A stretch of 64,000 bases of DNA from Haloferax marisrubri (GCF_001469875.2 NZ_LOPW02000018.1:412801-476800), one strand, 5' to 3'; counted from the first letter of the stretch, positions 43,333 through 52,703 are shown. Program-made: numbers and translations. Notes: a model not told the origin generated them from the sequence alone.

Positions 43333-45000
43333 TTACGCCGGGACGTTTCCGGCCGGGACGACGCCGTCGTCGGTCCATCCGCGACGCTCGTAGTACGCTT
43401 CGAGCGCCGCCTCGAACCCGTCTAACTCGTCGGCGTACGGGAGCGTGTCGTCGCCGCGGTCGAAGCCGCGCTGGTTGTTGAAGTGCCGTTCGAGCGTGAC
43501 GATGCGGTCGCCGACGGCCAGCAGGTCCTCGAAGTCGGCACCGAACAGCATCTCGTAGCGCTCGGGGGTCATGAAGTCCCGCGAGAACTTGCAGACGATG
43601 CCGCTGTCGTTGAGCGCCATCTGGTTTTCCTTCTCGATGAGGCGCTTGGGCTTGCCCTCGAAGCCCTCCGGCGGATAGGCGTCGTCCTTGCCGACGAGCG
43701 GGTACTCCTGCGAGTAGAACACCGCGTACATGTGGTCCGCGCCGCGGTTGGCGACGGCGTACGACAGGCCCTGTCCGTGGAGGACGCGCCCCTCGTGGGC
43801 GGCGAAGTCCATCCCCTTGACCGTCCAGTTCTCCACGCCGAGGTCGTCGTGCACGCGGGCGATGCCCTCGGCGAGGTCGTCGCCGACGCCCTCTCGGAGC
43901 GCGATTTTCTCCACGAGGTCGTGGATGAGGTCGGTGTTGCCGAACTCGTCTTCGCTGGCGAGGTACGCCGCGACGGTGTTGCCGGCCGAGATAGCGTCGA
44001 GGCCGTAGCGGTCGCACAGTTCGTTCGACTTCATCACTTCGACGATGTCGTCGACGCCGGAGTTCGACCCGAACGCCATCGTGACTTCGAACTCGGGGCC
44101 CTCGGTCTCGACGCCCGCCTCCTCGTCTCTCGTGGGGAGTTTGCACGCGAACGCGCAGGCCGAACAGGTTCCTTTCTTGTACTTCTTCTCCTCGATAGCG
44201 TCGCCGTTGATGCCCTCCGCACCCTCGAAGTGACGCTCGGAGAAGTAGTACGACGGGAGACCGTCCATCTCGTTGGCGAGGTCCAGCACGGCGACGGTTC
44301 CCTGTCGCTTCATGATGTGGTCGTCGGTGGCGGCCTCGCGGTGAATCTCCATCTGCGACGCCGGAATCTCGATGTCGGGCGCGGAGTCGCCGCCGAACGT
44401 GAGCGCCTTCACGTTCTTCGACCCGAGGACCGCGCCGAGACCACCGCGGCCGAACGCGCGCTCCTCGCTCGTCATGATGGAGGCGAAGCGCACGAGGTTC
44501 TCGCCGGCGGGGCCGACGACCATCGTCCGGTCGGCTTCGATGCCGTGTTCGTCGTCGAGGTACGCGACCGTCTCGGGGACCGTCGCGCCGGCGAGGTCCG
44601 GGACGGATTCGAACTCGACGCCCTCGTCGGTGACGTGGAGGACGACCAGTTCGTCGCTCGCGCCCGCGAGTTCGACCGCCGAATAACCCGCGTCAGCGAA
44701 GTTCCGCGAGACGAACCCGCCCGCGTTCGACGAACAGAGGCCGCCGGTCAAAGGCGAGACGCTGGTGCAGTTGGTCCGGCCGGTGAAGCTCATGTTCGAC
44801 GCCTGCATCGGACCGGTGCTGAAGTAGACCCGGTTCTCCGGGCTGAGCGGGTCCACGTCGAAGGGGACGCGCTCGTGAGCGAGTCGGGTGGCGACCCCAC
44901 GACCACCGACGTAGGATTCGAGAATCTCGTCGATGTCTTCCGTCCGACTCGTTTTGTCTCCCAAGTCGACCGTGAGCAGCGGACCTTTTGCGTGTAACAT
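43333..45000 (-). CDS. aor: Aldehyde ferredoxin oxidoreductase (canonical, tungsten)
   Basis: This 555-residue enzyme starts at ATG 45000. It oxidises aldehydes to carboxylates using tungstopterin and a 4Fe-4S cluster, reducing ferredoxin. The cluster ligands are complete: CSACAFAC near residue 278-286 and SGIVCKF near 470. Other motifs are SYVGGRGVATRLAH, RTNCTSVSPLTGG, GRGGLGAVLGSKNVKALTF, ELCDRYGLDAISAGN and YAVANRGADHMYA. It shares a 157-bp divergent promoter region with the aminotransferase. Context suggests aspartate semialdehyde or another amino-aldehyde as substrate; this is inferred. Compare the cysteine-less homologue at 20746. Confidence 0.93.
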   Translation of the reverse strand: MLHAKGPLLTVDLGDKTSRTEDIDEILESYVGGRGVATRLAHERVPFDVDPLSPENRVYFSTGPMQASNMSFTGRTNCTSVSPLTGGLCSSNAGGFVSRNFADAGYSAVELAGASDELVVLHVTDEGVEFESVPDLAGATVPETVAYLDDEHGIEADRTMVVGPAGENLVRFASIMTSEERAFGRGGLGAVLGSKNVKALTFGGDSAPDIEIPASQMEIHREAATDDHIMKRQGTVAVLDLANEMDGLPSYYFSERHFEGAEGINGDAIEEKKYKKGTCSACAFACKLPTRDEEAGVETEGPEFEVTMAFGSNSGVDDIVEVMKSNELCDRYGLDAISAGNTVAAYLASEDEFGNTDLIHDLVEKIALREGVGDDLAEGIARVHDDLGVENWTVKGMDFAAHEGRVLHGQGLSYAVANRGADHMYAVFYSQEYPLVGKDDAYPPEGFEGKPKRLIEKENQMALNDSGIVCKFSRDFMTPERYEMLFGADFEDLLAVGDRIVTLERHFNNQRGFDRGDDTLPYADELDGFEAALEAYYERRGWTDDGVVPAGNVPA

Positions 45001-45087
45001 TAGAAAAAGAAGGAGTTGCCTCGCACAAATCCATTGTGGTTACTGTTACGTAGCTAACCTGACTACCGCGGGAACCGGACTCGAAAC

Positions 45088-45102
45088 CGAATACTGTGTA
45101 CG
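45088..45102. promoter_or_regulatory. Shared 15-bp motif CGRATACTGTGTACG, copy 1
   Basis: CGAATACTGTGTACG ends 56 bp before the aminotransferase ATG, in the divergent AOR/aminotransferase promoter. A 14/15 match lies at 60883-60897 upstream of doeA. The core TAC-TGT-GTA is quasi-palindromic. Confidence 0.4.
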
Positions 45103-45123
45103 TTATCAATAGGAATCGTGGAC

Positions 45124-45135
45124 AAATTATTTATG
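45124..45135 (+). promoter_or_regulatory. TATA region of the aminotransferase gene
   Basis: AAATTATTTATG lies 23-34 bp upstream of the ATG at 45158, the spacing of a leaderless archaeal promoter. Confidence 0.5.
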
Positions 45136-45157
45136 ACTGTTCTGCATGGGTTGAGGC

Positions 45158-46537
45158 ATGGTCGCAGGTCCACCGATTCACGAGTTGCACTTCGACGACG
45201 CGCCGAGCGTGGACGACGTTCCGGGGCCGAAGTCGACGCGACTCCTCGAAAAACAGCAGCGAATCGACAGTAGCGCCGTCTCGTACCCCGAGGATATCCC
45301 CATCGCGTTCGACAGCGGGAAGGGCGCGACGGTGCGCGACGCCGACGGCAACACCTTCATCGACATGTTCGCCGGCATCGGCGTGCTGAACGTCGGTCAC
45401 TCGAACCCGTACGTCCTCGACGCGGTCCACGAGCAGACCGACAAGTTCGTCCACACCGTCGACTTCCCGACGGAGGCCCGACTCGACCTCATCGAGAAAC
45501 TGGACGAAATCGCGCCCGAGGGACTGCGCGGGAACAACCGCGTCGTCTTCGGCGGCCCGACGGGGAGCGACGCCATCGAGGCGTCTATCAAACTCGCCAA
45601 GTACAACACCGAGGGAACCGGTCTCGTCGCCTTCCGCGGCGCGTATCACGGCGCGACGAGCGGCGCGATGAGCCTCACCGGTAACAAGAAGTTCAAGGGC
45701 GACTACTCGCCGCTCCTCCCCGACGTGGTCCACGCGCCCTACCCGAACACTATCGAGATGGGCAAGGGACCGCAGGAAGCGGTGGACCACTGTCTCGAAG
45801 AAGTCAAGGCCATCTTCGAGGACCCCTACGGCGGCCTCGCCAACCCGGCGGGCATCTTCGTCGAGCCGATTCAGGGCGAAGGCGGCGTCGTCACCCCGCC
45901 GAAGGGCTTCCTGAAGGGCCTCCGCGACATCGCCGACGACAACGACGTGCCGCTCGTGTTCGACGAGATTCAGAGCGGCCTCGGTCGCTCCGGCAAGTGG
46001 TGGGCCAGCGAGTGGTACGGCGTCACGCCGGACGTGATGACCTCGGCGAAGGCGCTCGGCGGGACCGGCTTCCCGCTGTCGGCGACTATCTACCACGAGG
46101 ACCTCGACACGTGGGGGTCGGGCGACCACGCCGGCACCTACCGCGGCCACGTCGTCGGGATGCGCGCCGGCACCCGCGCCATCGAGTACATCCAGGAACA
46201 CGACCTCCTCGCGCACGCCCGCGACCTCGGCCAGTACATCCGCGGACGGCTCTCCGAAGTCGCAGAAGACAACCCGCGAATCGTGGACGTTCGCGGGAAG
46301 GGGCTGTTCATCGGCGCGGAGTTCGTCGACGCCGACGGCAACCCCGACGGCGACGCGGCCGACGCGCTCCAGCAGTACTGCTTCGAGCGCGGCGTGTTGG
46401 TGTGGAAGGCCGGTCGACACGGCAACATCCTGCGCCTGCTCCCGCCGCTCGTGCTCACCCGCGACCTCGCGGAGACGGCGCTCGACGTCATCACCGACGG
46501 CATCGAAGCGGTCACGGCCGAGAAACAGCGGCTCTGA
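45158..46537 (+). CDS. Class III PLP aminotransferase (diaminobutyrate/4-aminobutyrate type)
   Basis: This 459-residue enzyme starts at ATG 45158. It shows [67 protein letters not shown], the PLP aspartate in [14 protein letters not shown], the Schiff-base lysine in [16 protein letters not shown] and [13 protein letters not shown]. The closest types are omega-aminotransferases such as GABA or L-2,4-diaminobutyrate 4-aminotransferase (DoeD), which would give aspartate semialdehyde and glutamate. RidA follows 42 bp downstream. It is divergent from AOR, which could oxidise the resulting aldehyde. Confidence 0.9.
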   Translation: MVAGPPIHELHFDDAPSVDDVPGPKSTRLLEKQQRIDSSAVSYPEDIPIAFDSGKGATVRDADGNTFIDMFAGIGVLNVGHSNPYVLDAVHEQTDKFVHTVDFPTEARLDLIEKLDEIAPEGLRGNNRVVFGGPTGSDAIEASIKLAKYNTEGTGLVAFRGAYHGATSGAMSLTGNKKFKGDYSPLLPDVVHAPYPNTIEMGKGPQEAVDHCLEEVKAIFEDPYGGLANPAGIFVEPIQGEGGVVTPPKGFLKGLRDIADDNDVPLVFDEIQSGLGRSGKWWASEWYGVTPDVMTSAKALGGTGFPLSATIYHEDLDTWGSGDHAGTYRGHVVGMRAGTRAIEYIQEHDLLAHARDLGQYIRGRLSEVAEDNPRIVDVRGKGLFIGAEFVDADGNPDGDAADALQQYCFERGVLVWKAGRHGNILRLLPPLVLTRDLAETALDVITDGIEAVTAEKQRL

Positions 46538-46579
46538 GTCGCGCGCTAAGCGCACACCACACGATTCACGCACACCACG

Positions 46580-46966
46580 ATGCCACCGGAACGAGTCATC
46601 ACGGACGACGCCCCGCGCACGGACAACCCCTACTCGCAGGGCGTCGTCGCCGGCGACACGCTCTACGTCTCGGGCTACGGCCCGGTCGACCCCGAGACGG
46701 GCGAGGAGGTCGACGGCGACATCGAGGAACAGACCGACTGCGTACTCGACAACATCGCGGCCGTCGTCTCCGAGGCCGGCGGCGACGGCCTCGACGACGC
46801 GGTGAAACTGACGGTGTACGTCACCGACCTCGACGACTACGAGCGAGTGAACGAGGCGTACGGCGCGCGGTTCGACGAGGTGCCGCCGGCCCGCGTCTGC
46901 GTCGAGGTCGCGCGCCTGCCCGGTGACGTGCGGGTCGAGATGGACGCGATAGCGTATCTCGGGTAA
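46580..46966 (+). CDS. RidA family enamine/imine deaminase (second copy)
   Basis: This 128-residue protein starts at ATG 46580. It has the N-terminal PYSQGVVAGDTLYVSGYGP, the central DCVLDNIAAVVSEAGGDGLDDAVKLTVYVTDL and the C-terminal PPARVCVEVARLPGDVRVEMDAIA, including the substrate-binding Arg. It probably forms the trimeric cytoplasmic hydrolase that clears enamines made by PLP dehydratases. It lies directly after the aminotransferase gene, so it is likely cotranscribed. The threonine-ammonia-lyase-like gene at 51408-52703 is a plausible enamine source. Confidence 0.92.
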   Translation: MPPERVITDDAPRTDNPYSQGVVAGDTLYVSGYGPVDPETGEEVDGDIEEQTDCVLDNIAAVVSEAGGDGLDDAVKLTVYVTDLDDYERVNEAYGARFDEVPPARVCVEVARLPGDVRVEMDAIAYLG

Positions 46967-47029
46967 GTCGCGGAGCGCGGGGATTCAACCACGCGACCGC
47001 CGGTTTGTCGAGGGCCGACGAACCGCGGT

Positions 47030-47683
47030 TCAGTCGTTCAACTCGTCGACTCGGCGGTCGCGCCGCTCGTTCGCGGCGTCGATTCGCTCGACGAACTCGG
47101 ACATCTGCGCTTTCATGTCGGCGCGCAGGTCGGTCGCCGAGAAGTCCTCGGACTCCGCGAGGAGCCTGACGAACGCCTGTAGCTCCTCGTCCGTGAGCTG
47201 GTCGAACGCGCCGCGTTCGAGCTTGTCGATGACGGCGTCCACGTCGATTTGGCCGACCGGTTCGACGTTGAAATCGACCGTGACCATCCGGTAGTCGGAG
47301 CCGGCCAGTTCCTGTTCGGCTTTGTTGACGCCTTCCGCGAGCATGTCCTTGAACGGGGTGTAGTAGCCCATCGTCCCGAGGTGGAGAAACGCGAGCATGT
47401 CGGTGATACCCCGCGTGTACGCTTCGCGATCGGCGGCGTCGGGGTTGAACACCGTCTCGCGGTCGCGGTCTTCGAGCGACTCGAACAGGATGGTGAAATC
47501 GAGGATGGCGTTGCGGAGGCGGCGTCGAATCCGGTTTCGCTTCTGCTTTTTCGAGTGGTCGGTGTAGTCGGTCTTCCGGCCGAGCAGGAACTCGCGGTCG
47601 CTCGGGGTGAGGATGCCGCGGCCGCGGTCGGCGGCGTAGGCGAGGTCGTCGGTGCCGTCCGTTCCGTCGGCGTCGTTTGCCAT
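47030..47683 (-). CDS. Conserved-looking haloarchaeal soluble protein, unknown function
   Basis: This 217-residue protein starts at ATG 47683. It is highly charged and helical. There is a short acidic N-terminus, a basic segment (DHSKKQKRNRIRRRLRNAILDF) near residues 42-63, a middle with some hydrophobic helices (TDMLAFLHLGTMGYYTPFKDML) and a charged coiled-coil-like C-terminus. Its opening residues (ILTPSDREFLLGR...YTDHSKKQKRNRIR) recur in haloarchaeal proteins of unknown role. There is no membrane span. It interrupts the catabolic cluster on the opposite strand, so it need not be part of it. Confidence 0.75.
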   Translation of the reverse strand: MANDADGTDGTDDLAYAADRGRGILTPSDREFLLGRKTDYTDHSKKQKRNRIRRRLRNAILDFTILFESLEDRDRETVFNPDAADREAYTRGITDMLAFLHLGTMGYYTPFKDMLAEGVNKAEQELAGSDYRMVTVDFNVEPVGQIDVDAVIDKLERGAFDQLTDEELQAFVRLLAESEDFSATDLRADMKAQMSEFVERIDAANERRDRRVDELND

Positions 47684-47934
47684 ATACAGAACGCGTGTAC
47701 GAATTCGATTAAGCGTTACGAACGGACCGAAATTCCGGGTGAGATGGGCCGAGAGTCCGGAAATCCCCGGTTTCCGTCTACAGTTCGTGTGAACGCGCCG
47801 GAAGCGCGCGAACGAGAAACCCAGTCAGGAACGAAGCGCCCGACTGCGACGTGGCAATCCACCGAAGGCGAACCGACCACCGATTTTTCGACCGTTTGTA
47901 AACGGATTCCGTTCTCGGCGTCACCGATAACCAC

Positions 47935-47950
47935 AAATTTTATAGTAATG
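47935..47950 (+). promoter_or_regulatory. TATA region of the BCCT gene
   Basis: AAATTTTATAGTAATG is the only strong A+T-rich element upstream of the BCCT gene. If used, transcription would begin near 47965-47975, giving a leader of about 175-185 nt before the GTG at 48151. Confidence 0.4.
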
Positions 47951-47961
47951 TTTGCACTTGT

Positions 47962-47980
47962 CGTGATGTGAGACATCACG
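47962..47980. promoter_or_regulatory. Perfect palindrome CGTGATGT-GAG-ACATCACG at the BCCT promoter
   Basis: Two 8-bp arms match perfectly around a 3-bp spacer. The site lies just after the TATA region, over the probable start of transcription, the position of a repressor operator. The same DNA could also form a small hairpin in the leader RNA. Confidence 0.6.
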
Positions 47981-48150
47981 TAGCATGGTGTCCGTCGGAG
48001 CGATAGCATGACAGACCACATTACAGCACACGGGTGCAACGGTCATCGTGGCGCACAGTTCGGGGCGCGGGCCTCGACCAGTCAGTCGGGAGGTGGCGGT
48101 CCCGTTCGGACGGGGTCGAACGGGGCGGTTACGCACGGGAGGTGTCGGCG

Positions 48151-49776
48151 GTGAGTTCCTCGAACGGCGTGGTCAGCGAGTTCCTCGACGAGATCGAGCC
48201 GGTGATATTCGCGTTCGGCGCGGCGATAACCCTGCTCTTCGTCGGCGCGTTCAGCCTCAACCCCGAGGGTTCCTACGAGTTCGTCCTCGGCATTCGCCGG
48301 TGGATTCTCGCCACGTTCAACTGGTTCTTCCTGATAGCGATGCTCGGGTTCGTCCTGTTCTTGGGCTTCGTCATATTCGGGCCGTGGGGGAACCTGAAGC
48401 TCGGTGACGAGGACCCCGAGTACGGTTTCCTGTCGTACTTCGCGATGATGTACTCCGCCGGCCTCGCGGCGGGTATCGTCTTCTGGGGCCCTGCGGAGGC
48501 GCTGTTCCACTACTCGACGGTCCCGCCGCTGTACGGGGCCGAGGCCCAGTCTTCGGCGGCGATGCCGCTGGCGGTCCAGTACTCCATCTTCCACTGGAGT
48601 CTGACCCAGTGGTCGTGTTTCACCGTGATGGGGCTCGCCATCGGCTACTTCGTCTACAACTACGACGCGCCGCTTCGCGTGTCGGCGGTCCTGACGCCGA
48701 TTCTCGGCGCGGACAACGTCGACGGCGCGATCGGGAAAATCGTCGATATCCTCGCCGTGTTCGCGACCCTCGGCGGCGTCGCCACCTCGCTGGGCTTCAT
48801 CGGGAGCCAGTTCATCACCGGCCTGAACTTCCAGTGGGGCATCCAACTCGGCGACGCGGGGACCATCCTCGTCATCACGGGCATGGTCGTCATCTTCACC
48901 GTCTCGTTGGTGCTGGGCGTCGACAAGGGGATTCGCCGGCTCTCGAACTTCAACATGGTCGTGTTCGGCCTGCTGATGCTCGCGACGCTGATATTCGGGC
49001 CGACCTTCCGCATCCTCGAACTCGGCACGCAGGCGACCGGCGGCTTCATCGGCGACTTCTTCCAGATGAGCCTGTTCACGCAGGCAACCGCGACCAGCGC
49101 CAGTAAATGGGTCAACGCGTGGACCGTCTTCTACTGGCTCTGGCCGCTCGCGTGGTCGCCCTTCGCGGGCCTGTTCATCGCCCGCATCTCGCGCGGTCGA
49201 AGCGTCCGGGAGGTCGCGTTCGCCGGTATCGGCGCGACCTCGCTCGCGACAGTCCCGTGGTTCGCCATCGTCGGCGGCGCGGGCGTCATCATGCAGCACA
49301 CGGGCGCGGCGAACGTCCTCGGGCCGGTCTCTGAGTACGGCGAAGCGGTCTCGGGGTACGTCCTCTTCGGCAACCTCCCCATCGTCGGACCGCTGCTCCT
49401 GTTCGGGTTCCTCGTGCTCGTGACGACGTTCTTCGTCACCTCCGCCGACTCGTCCACCCTCGCGGTGTCGATGATGACGACCGGTGGCAAAAAGGAGCCG
49501 TCCGCGCTCAACCGCATCTTCTGGGCCGTCCTCCAGGGCGCGGTCGCGTCCATCTTGATGGTCGTCGGCGGCGTGAACGCCCTGCAGTCCGCGGCGATTA
49601 TCACGGGCGCGCCGTTCGCCATCATCTGCGTGATAGCGACGCTCGGACTCATCCGAACCTTCCAAGACGACTACGGAAGCCTCCTCCTCCAAGACGAGAC
49701 GAACCTCTGGGGGAAATCGGAGTCAAGCGGCGGGCAAACGCCGGCCGCGAACGTCTCCAGTCACGACGACGACTGA
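48151..49776 (+). CDS. BCCT family compatible-solute transporter
   Basis: The start GTG at 48151 is chosen because a Shine-Dalgarno-like GGAGGTG (48138-48144) lies six bases before it; the frame continues upstream to 48034. The 541-residue product has about twelve transmembrane helices. The BCCT signature is NAWTVFYWLWPLAWSPFAGLFIARISRGRSVREV. Helix 3 reads MMYSAGLAAGIVFWGPAEALFHY, where betaine carriers have a glycine-rich GMGIG; the altered sodium-site loop may signal a different substrate. BCCT carriers take up betaine, choline, carnitine or ectoine. Its position in a DoeA-containing cluster suggests ectoines. Confidence 0.92.
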   Translation: MSSSNGVVSEFLDEIEPVIFAFGAAITLLFVGAFSLNPEGSYEFVLGIRRWILATFNWFFLIAMLGFVLFLGFVIFGPWGNLKLGDEDPEYGFLSYFAMMYSAGLAAGIVFWGPAEALFHYSTVPPLYGAEAQSSAAMPLAVQYSIFHWSLTQWSCFTVMGLAIGYFVYNYDAPLRVSAVLTPILGADNVDGAIGKIVDILAVFATLGGVATSLGFIGSQFITGLNFQWGIQLGDAGTILVITGMVVIFTVSLVLGVDKGIRRLSNFNMVVFGLLMLATLIFGPTFRILELGTQATGGFIGDFFQMSLFTQATATSASKWVNAWTVFYWLWPLAWSPFAGLFIARISRGRSVREVAFAGIGATSLATVPWFAIVGGAGVIMQHTGAANVLGPVSEYGEAVSGYVLFGNLPIVGPLLLFGFLVLVTTFFVTSADSSTLAVSMMTTGGKKEPSALNRIFWAVLQGAVASILMVVGGVNALQSAAIITGAPFAIICVIATLGLIRTFQDDYGSLLLQDETNLWGKSESSGGQTPAANVSSHDDD

Positions 49777-49973
49777 CGCCGAATCCAGCCGAACGCGGTC
49801 CCGTCCCCGTCTCTGTCCCCGTCGCCGTCCGTCTCCATTCTGCGAAGGCCAGTACCGGCCGAGTCCGTCGCGGTCTCGGACGCGCGGCCGAGCGACGAAT
49901 CCGCCGCGAGCCGTGCGGTGTGGTAGTTCCTATGATACCAAGTTTTAATGTACACCATTAACAAATCCTGTGT

Positions 49974-51332
49974 ATGGATCGGGATACCGCAGAGCCGGAC
50001 GCAGCAGCGCTGCCCGGACCCAACGCCGAGAAGTGGGTCGAGTTCCACCACAAGCACGCCGCGCCCAGCGAGTACTCCCACGAGTTCGTCTGGGACGTGA
50101 CCGCCGAGGCCGACGGCCCGTTCGTCACCGACGTGGACGGCAACGTCCTCTTGGACTTCACCTGCCACATCGGGGCCGCGCCGCTCGGCTACAACAACGA
50201 GAAGGTGCTGTCGAAGCTCCGGGAGTTCGACCTCGTCGAGCCGATGAAAATCGCCGGTCAGGACATGTACTTCGGAGCCGGACCTGACCCCGAGACGGCC
50301 GACTTCCCCGGGGCGAGCCACCTGATGGACAAGCTCACCGACGTGTCCTCTCACTACGGGATGGACACGGTGTTCCTGTCGAACTCCGGGGCCGAGGCCG
50401 TCGAGAACGCGATGAAGATAACGCACGACCACAAGTCCCCCACGAAGTACGGCTACGCCTTCGAAGGGAGCTTCCACGGGCGGACGCTCGGGACGCTCTC
50501 GCTCACGAAGTCGAAGGAGGTCTACACCCGCCACTACCCGCAGGTCGCGGGCATCGAGACGGTGCCGTTCTGCGCGGACTCCGGCTGTTCAGCGGACGCC
50601 TGCGACTGCGGCTTCTTCGCCGGCGGCGGCTCGCAGTTGCGGAACTCCCTGTCGCCGGAGGGCGGCCACGTCAACCCCGACGAGGTCGCGTTCGCGATTC
50701 TCGAACCGATTCAGGGCGTCGGCGGCTACCGCTTCCCGAGCGAGGAGTTCATGGCCGAGGTGGGCGACGTCTGCGACACCTACGACATCCCGCTCGTCGT
50801 GGACGAGATTCAGTCGGGCGTCGGCCGCACCGGCGAGATGTGGGCCGCGGACCACTACCCCATCGAACCCGACGTCATCGCCAGCGCGAAGGGGCTCCGC
50901 GTCGGCGCGACCGTCTCGCGGTCCGACGTGTTCCCGACCGAGAAGAACCGCCTCGGGTCGACGTTCGGCGGCGGCGACCTGCTCGCGTCGATGCAGGGCG
51001 CGCTCACGCTCGACGCCATCGAGGAGTACGACCTGCTCGACAACGCGACCGAGCGCGGCCGGCAGGCGAAGGAACTCCTCGCCGACGACGCGCCCGACCA
51101 CGTGGTCGATATCCGCGGCAAGGGTCTGATGCTCGCCGTCGAGTTCGACACCAAACAGCGCCGCGACGCCGTCGTCGAGGCGGCGCTCGACCGCGGCCTG
51201 CTCACCCTCGGCTGTGGGAAAAAGACGATTCGCCTCCTGCCCCCGCTCGACTCCACCGAGCGCGAAATCGAGATGGGCGTGGGCATCTTCTGCGAGGCGA
51301 TGGACGCCGTGGCGACCGAAGTGGCCGCGTGA
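49974..51332 (+). CDS. Class III PLP aminotransferase (second copy)
   Basis: This 452-residue enzyme starts at ATG 49974, 197 bp after the BCCT gene. Fold-type I motifs are LLDFTCHIGAAPLGYNN, LSNSGAEAVENAMKI, FEGSFHGRTLGTLSLTKSK, ILEPIQGVGGYRFP, the PLP Asp in VVDEIQSGVGRTG, and the lysine in VIASAKGLRVGATVS. A Cys-rich insertion (FCADSGCSADACDCGFF) near residue 200 occurs in some archaeal acetylornithine/GABA-type enzymes. It is distinct from the protein at 45158. It probably transaminates an omega-amino group; the second enzyme could serve the hydroxylated branch or the final 2-oxo acid. Confidence 0.9.
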   Translation: MDRDTAEPDAAALPGPNAEKWVEFHHKHAAPSEYSHEFVWDVTAEADGPFVTDVDGNVLLDFTCHIGAAPLGYNNEKVLSKLREFDLVEPMKIAGQDMYFGAGPDPETADFPGASHLMDKLTDVSSHYGMDTVFLSNSGAEAVENAMKITHDHKSPTKYGYAFEGSFHGRTLGTLSLTKSKEVYTRHYPQVAGIETVPFCADSGCSADACDCGFFAGGGSQLRNSLSPEGGHVNPDEVAFAILEPIQGVGGYRFPSEEFMAEVGDVCDTYDIPLVVDEIQSGVGRTGEMWAADHYPIEPDVIASAKGLRVGATVSRSDVFPTEKNRLGSTFGGGDLLASMQGALTLDAIEEYDLLDNATERGRQAKELLADDAPDHVVDIRGKGLMLAVEFDTKQRRDAVVEAALDRGLLTLGCGKKTIRLLPPLDSTEREIEMGVGIFCEAMDAVATEVAA

Positions 51333-51407
51333 GCGTCGGCGTCGCCGGCCGAACAGCATCGAAAAGACACGGACCCGAGATGGGCCGTCCCCGTTTTTCT
51401 GGACTCG

Positions 51408-52703
51408 TCAGGCCGACTCAGTAGACTCGCCGCGCTCGTCCAGCGAGTGCGAAGCGACTTCGACGCCGTCGAGCGCCGAAAGCGAGTCGAGGGCGTCGGC
51501 GAGGTGGTCCGGGCCGCTCCCGTCGAGTCGGACCTCGACAGGGACCCGGTTCGGCGCGTCGGACGCGGTTCGGGCGGCGCGCTCGACGCTGTCGAGTTCG
51601 GCCCCCGACGCGGCGACGGCCGCGGAGAGGTCGCCCAGCACCGCCGGCCAGCCGTCGAGTTCGAGGCGCGCTTCGACGGCGCGCCCGAGCGTCTGCATCC
51701 CGACGCGGGTCAGTTCGGCGTGTTCGGAGAGGCCGACGTTGCCGCCGGAGACGACGGCGGCGACGCGCTCTCCCTCGACGTCGACCGCGCCGGAGAGGAG
51801 CGCGGCGACAGGGGCCGCGCCGGCCGGTTCGGCGACCGTCTTCGCTCGCTCGGCGAGGACCGTCGTGGCGACCGCGAGGTCCGTGTCGTCGACCGAGACG
51901 ACGTCGTCGACGCGGTCGCGGACGACCGCGAACGTCCGCTCTAACAGCCGCGCGTCGGCGATGCCCTCGGCGACGGTATCGACCTCCGAGAGCATGCGAA
52001 TCTCGTCGGCCTCCAGCGAGGGCTTGGCGTGGGCCGCGCCCTCGGGTTGGACGCCGACGACGCGCACGTCGGGGTCGCGCGCCTTCATCGCGGTGGCGAT
52101 GCCCGAGATGAGGCCGCCGCCGCCGATGGAGACGAGAACCGTGTCCACGTCGGGCGCGTCGGCCGCGATTTCTCGCCCGACGGTTCCCTGTCCGGCGATG
52201 ACGGCCGCGTCGTCGAATGGATGGACGAACTCCAGACCCTCCTCGTCGGCGAGTTGCAAGGCGTGTTCGTACGACTCCTCGTACAGGTCGCCCTCGACGA
52301 CGACGTCCGCGCCGTAGCCGCGGGTGGCGTCGATTTTGACCGCCGGCGTGATTTCGGGGACGACGATGGTCGTGTCGATGTCCAGCAGGTCGCCCGCGAG
52401 CGCGACGCCCTGCGCGTGGTTGCCGGCGCTGGAGGCGACGACGCCCCGTTCGCGCACCGACTCGGGGAGTTGCGCCATCGCGTTGTACGCGCCGCGAATC
52501 TTGAACGACCCCGTCCGCTGGACGTTCTCCAGTTTGAGGTCGACCCGCTCGGCCCCGCAGCGGTCGGCTATGGTCCGCGAGCTATCGAGCGGCGTCCGGT
52601 GGACCACGCCGTCGAGTCGCTCGTGGGCGTCCGCAACGTCGTCGGCGGTGACGATTTCGGACGCCGGCGGTGCCGACTCGCCGGTGACGCGCCCGTCGCT
52701 CAT
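51408..52703 (-). CDS. Threonine ammonia-lyase-like PLP enzyme with C-terminal ACT domain
   Basis: This 431-residue enzyme starts at ATG 52703, overlapping the M20 gene stop by 4 bp (ATGA), so the two form an operon. The long open frame upstream of it is antisense shadow. The PLP lysine lies in RTGSFKIRGAYNAM; other motifs are SSAGNHAQGVALAG, the phosphate loop SIGGGGLISG and VVSGGNVGL. The last 95 residues form an ACT-like domain, as in catabolic threonine ammonia-lyases. Bacterial EutB of hydroxyectoine catabolism is a relative but is shorter and lacks ACT. It may deaminate 3-hydroxy-diaminobutyrate here, or simply threonine/serine. Confidence 0.9.
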   Translation of the reverse strand: MSDGRVTGESAPPASEIVTADDVADAHERLDGVVHRTPLDSSRTIADRCGAERVDLKLENVQRTGSFKIRGAYNAMAQLPESVRERGVVASSAGNHAQGVALAGDLLDIDTTIVVPEITPAVKIDATRGYGADVVVEGDLYEESYEHALQLADEEGLEFVHPFDDAAVIAGQGTVGREIAADAPDVDTVLVSIGGGGLISGIATAMKARDPDVRVVGVQPEGAAHAKPSLEADEIRMLSEVDTVAEGIADARLLERTFAVVRDRVDDVVSVDDTDLAVATTVLAERAKTVAEPAGAAPVAALLSGAVDVEGERVAAVVSGGNVGLSEHAELTRVGMQTLGRAVEARLELDGWPAVLGDLSAAVAASGAELDSVERAARTASDAPNRVPVEVRLDGSGPDHLADALDSLSALDGVEVASHSLDERGESTESA

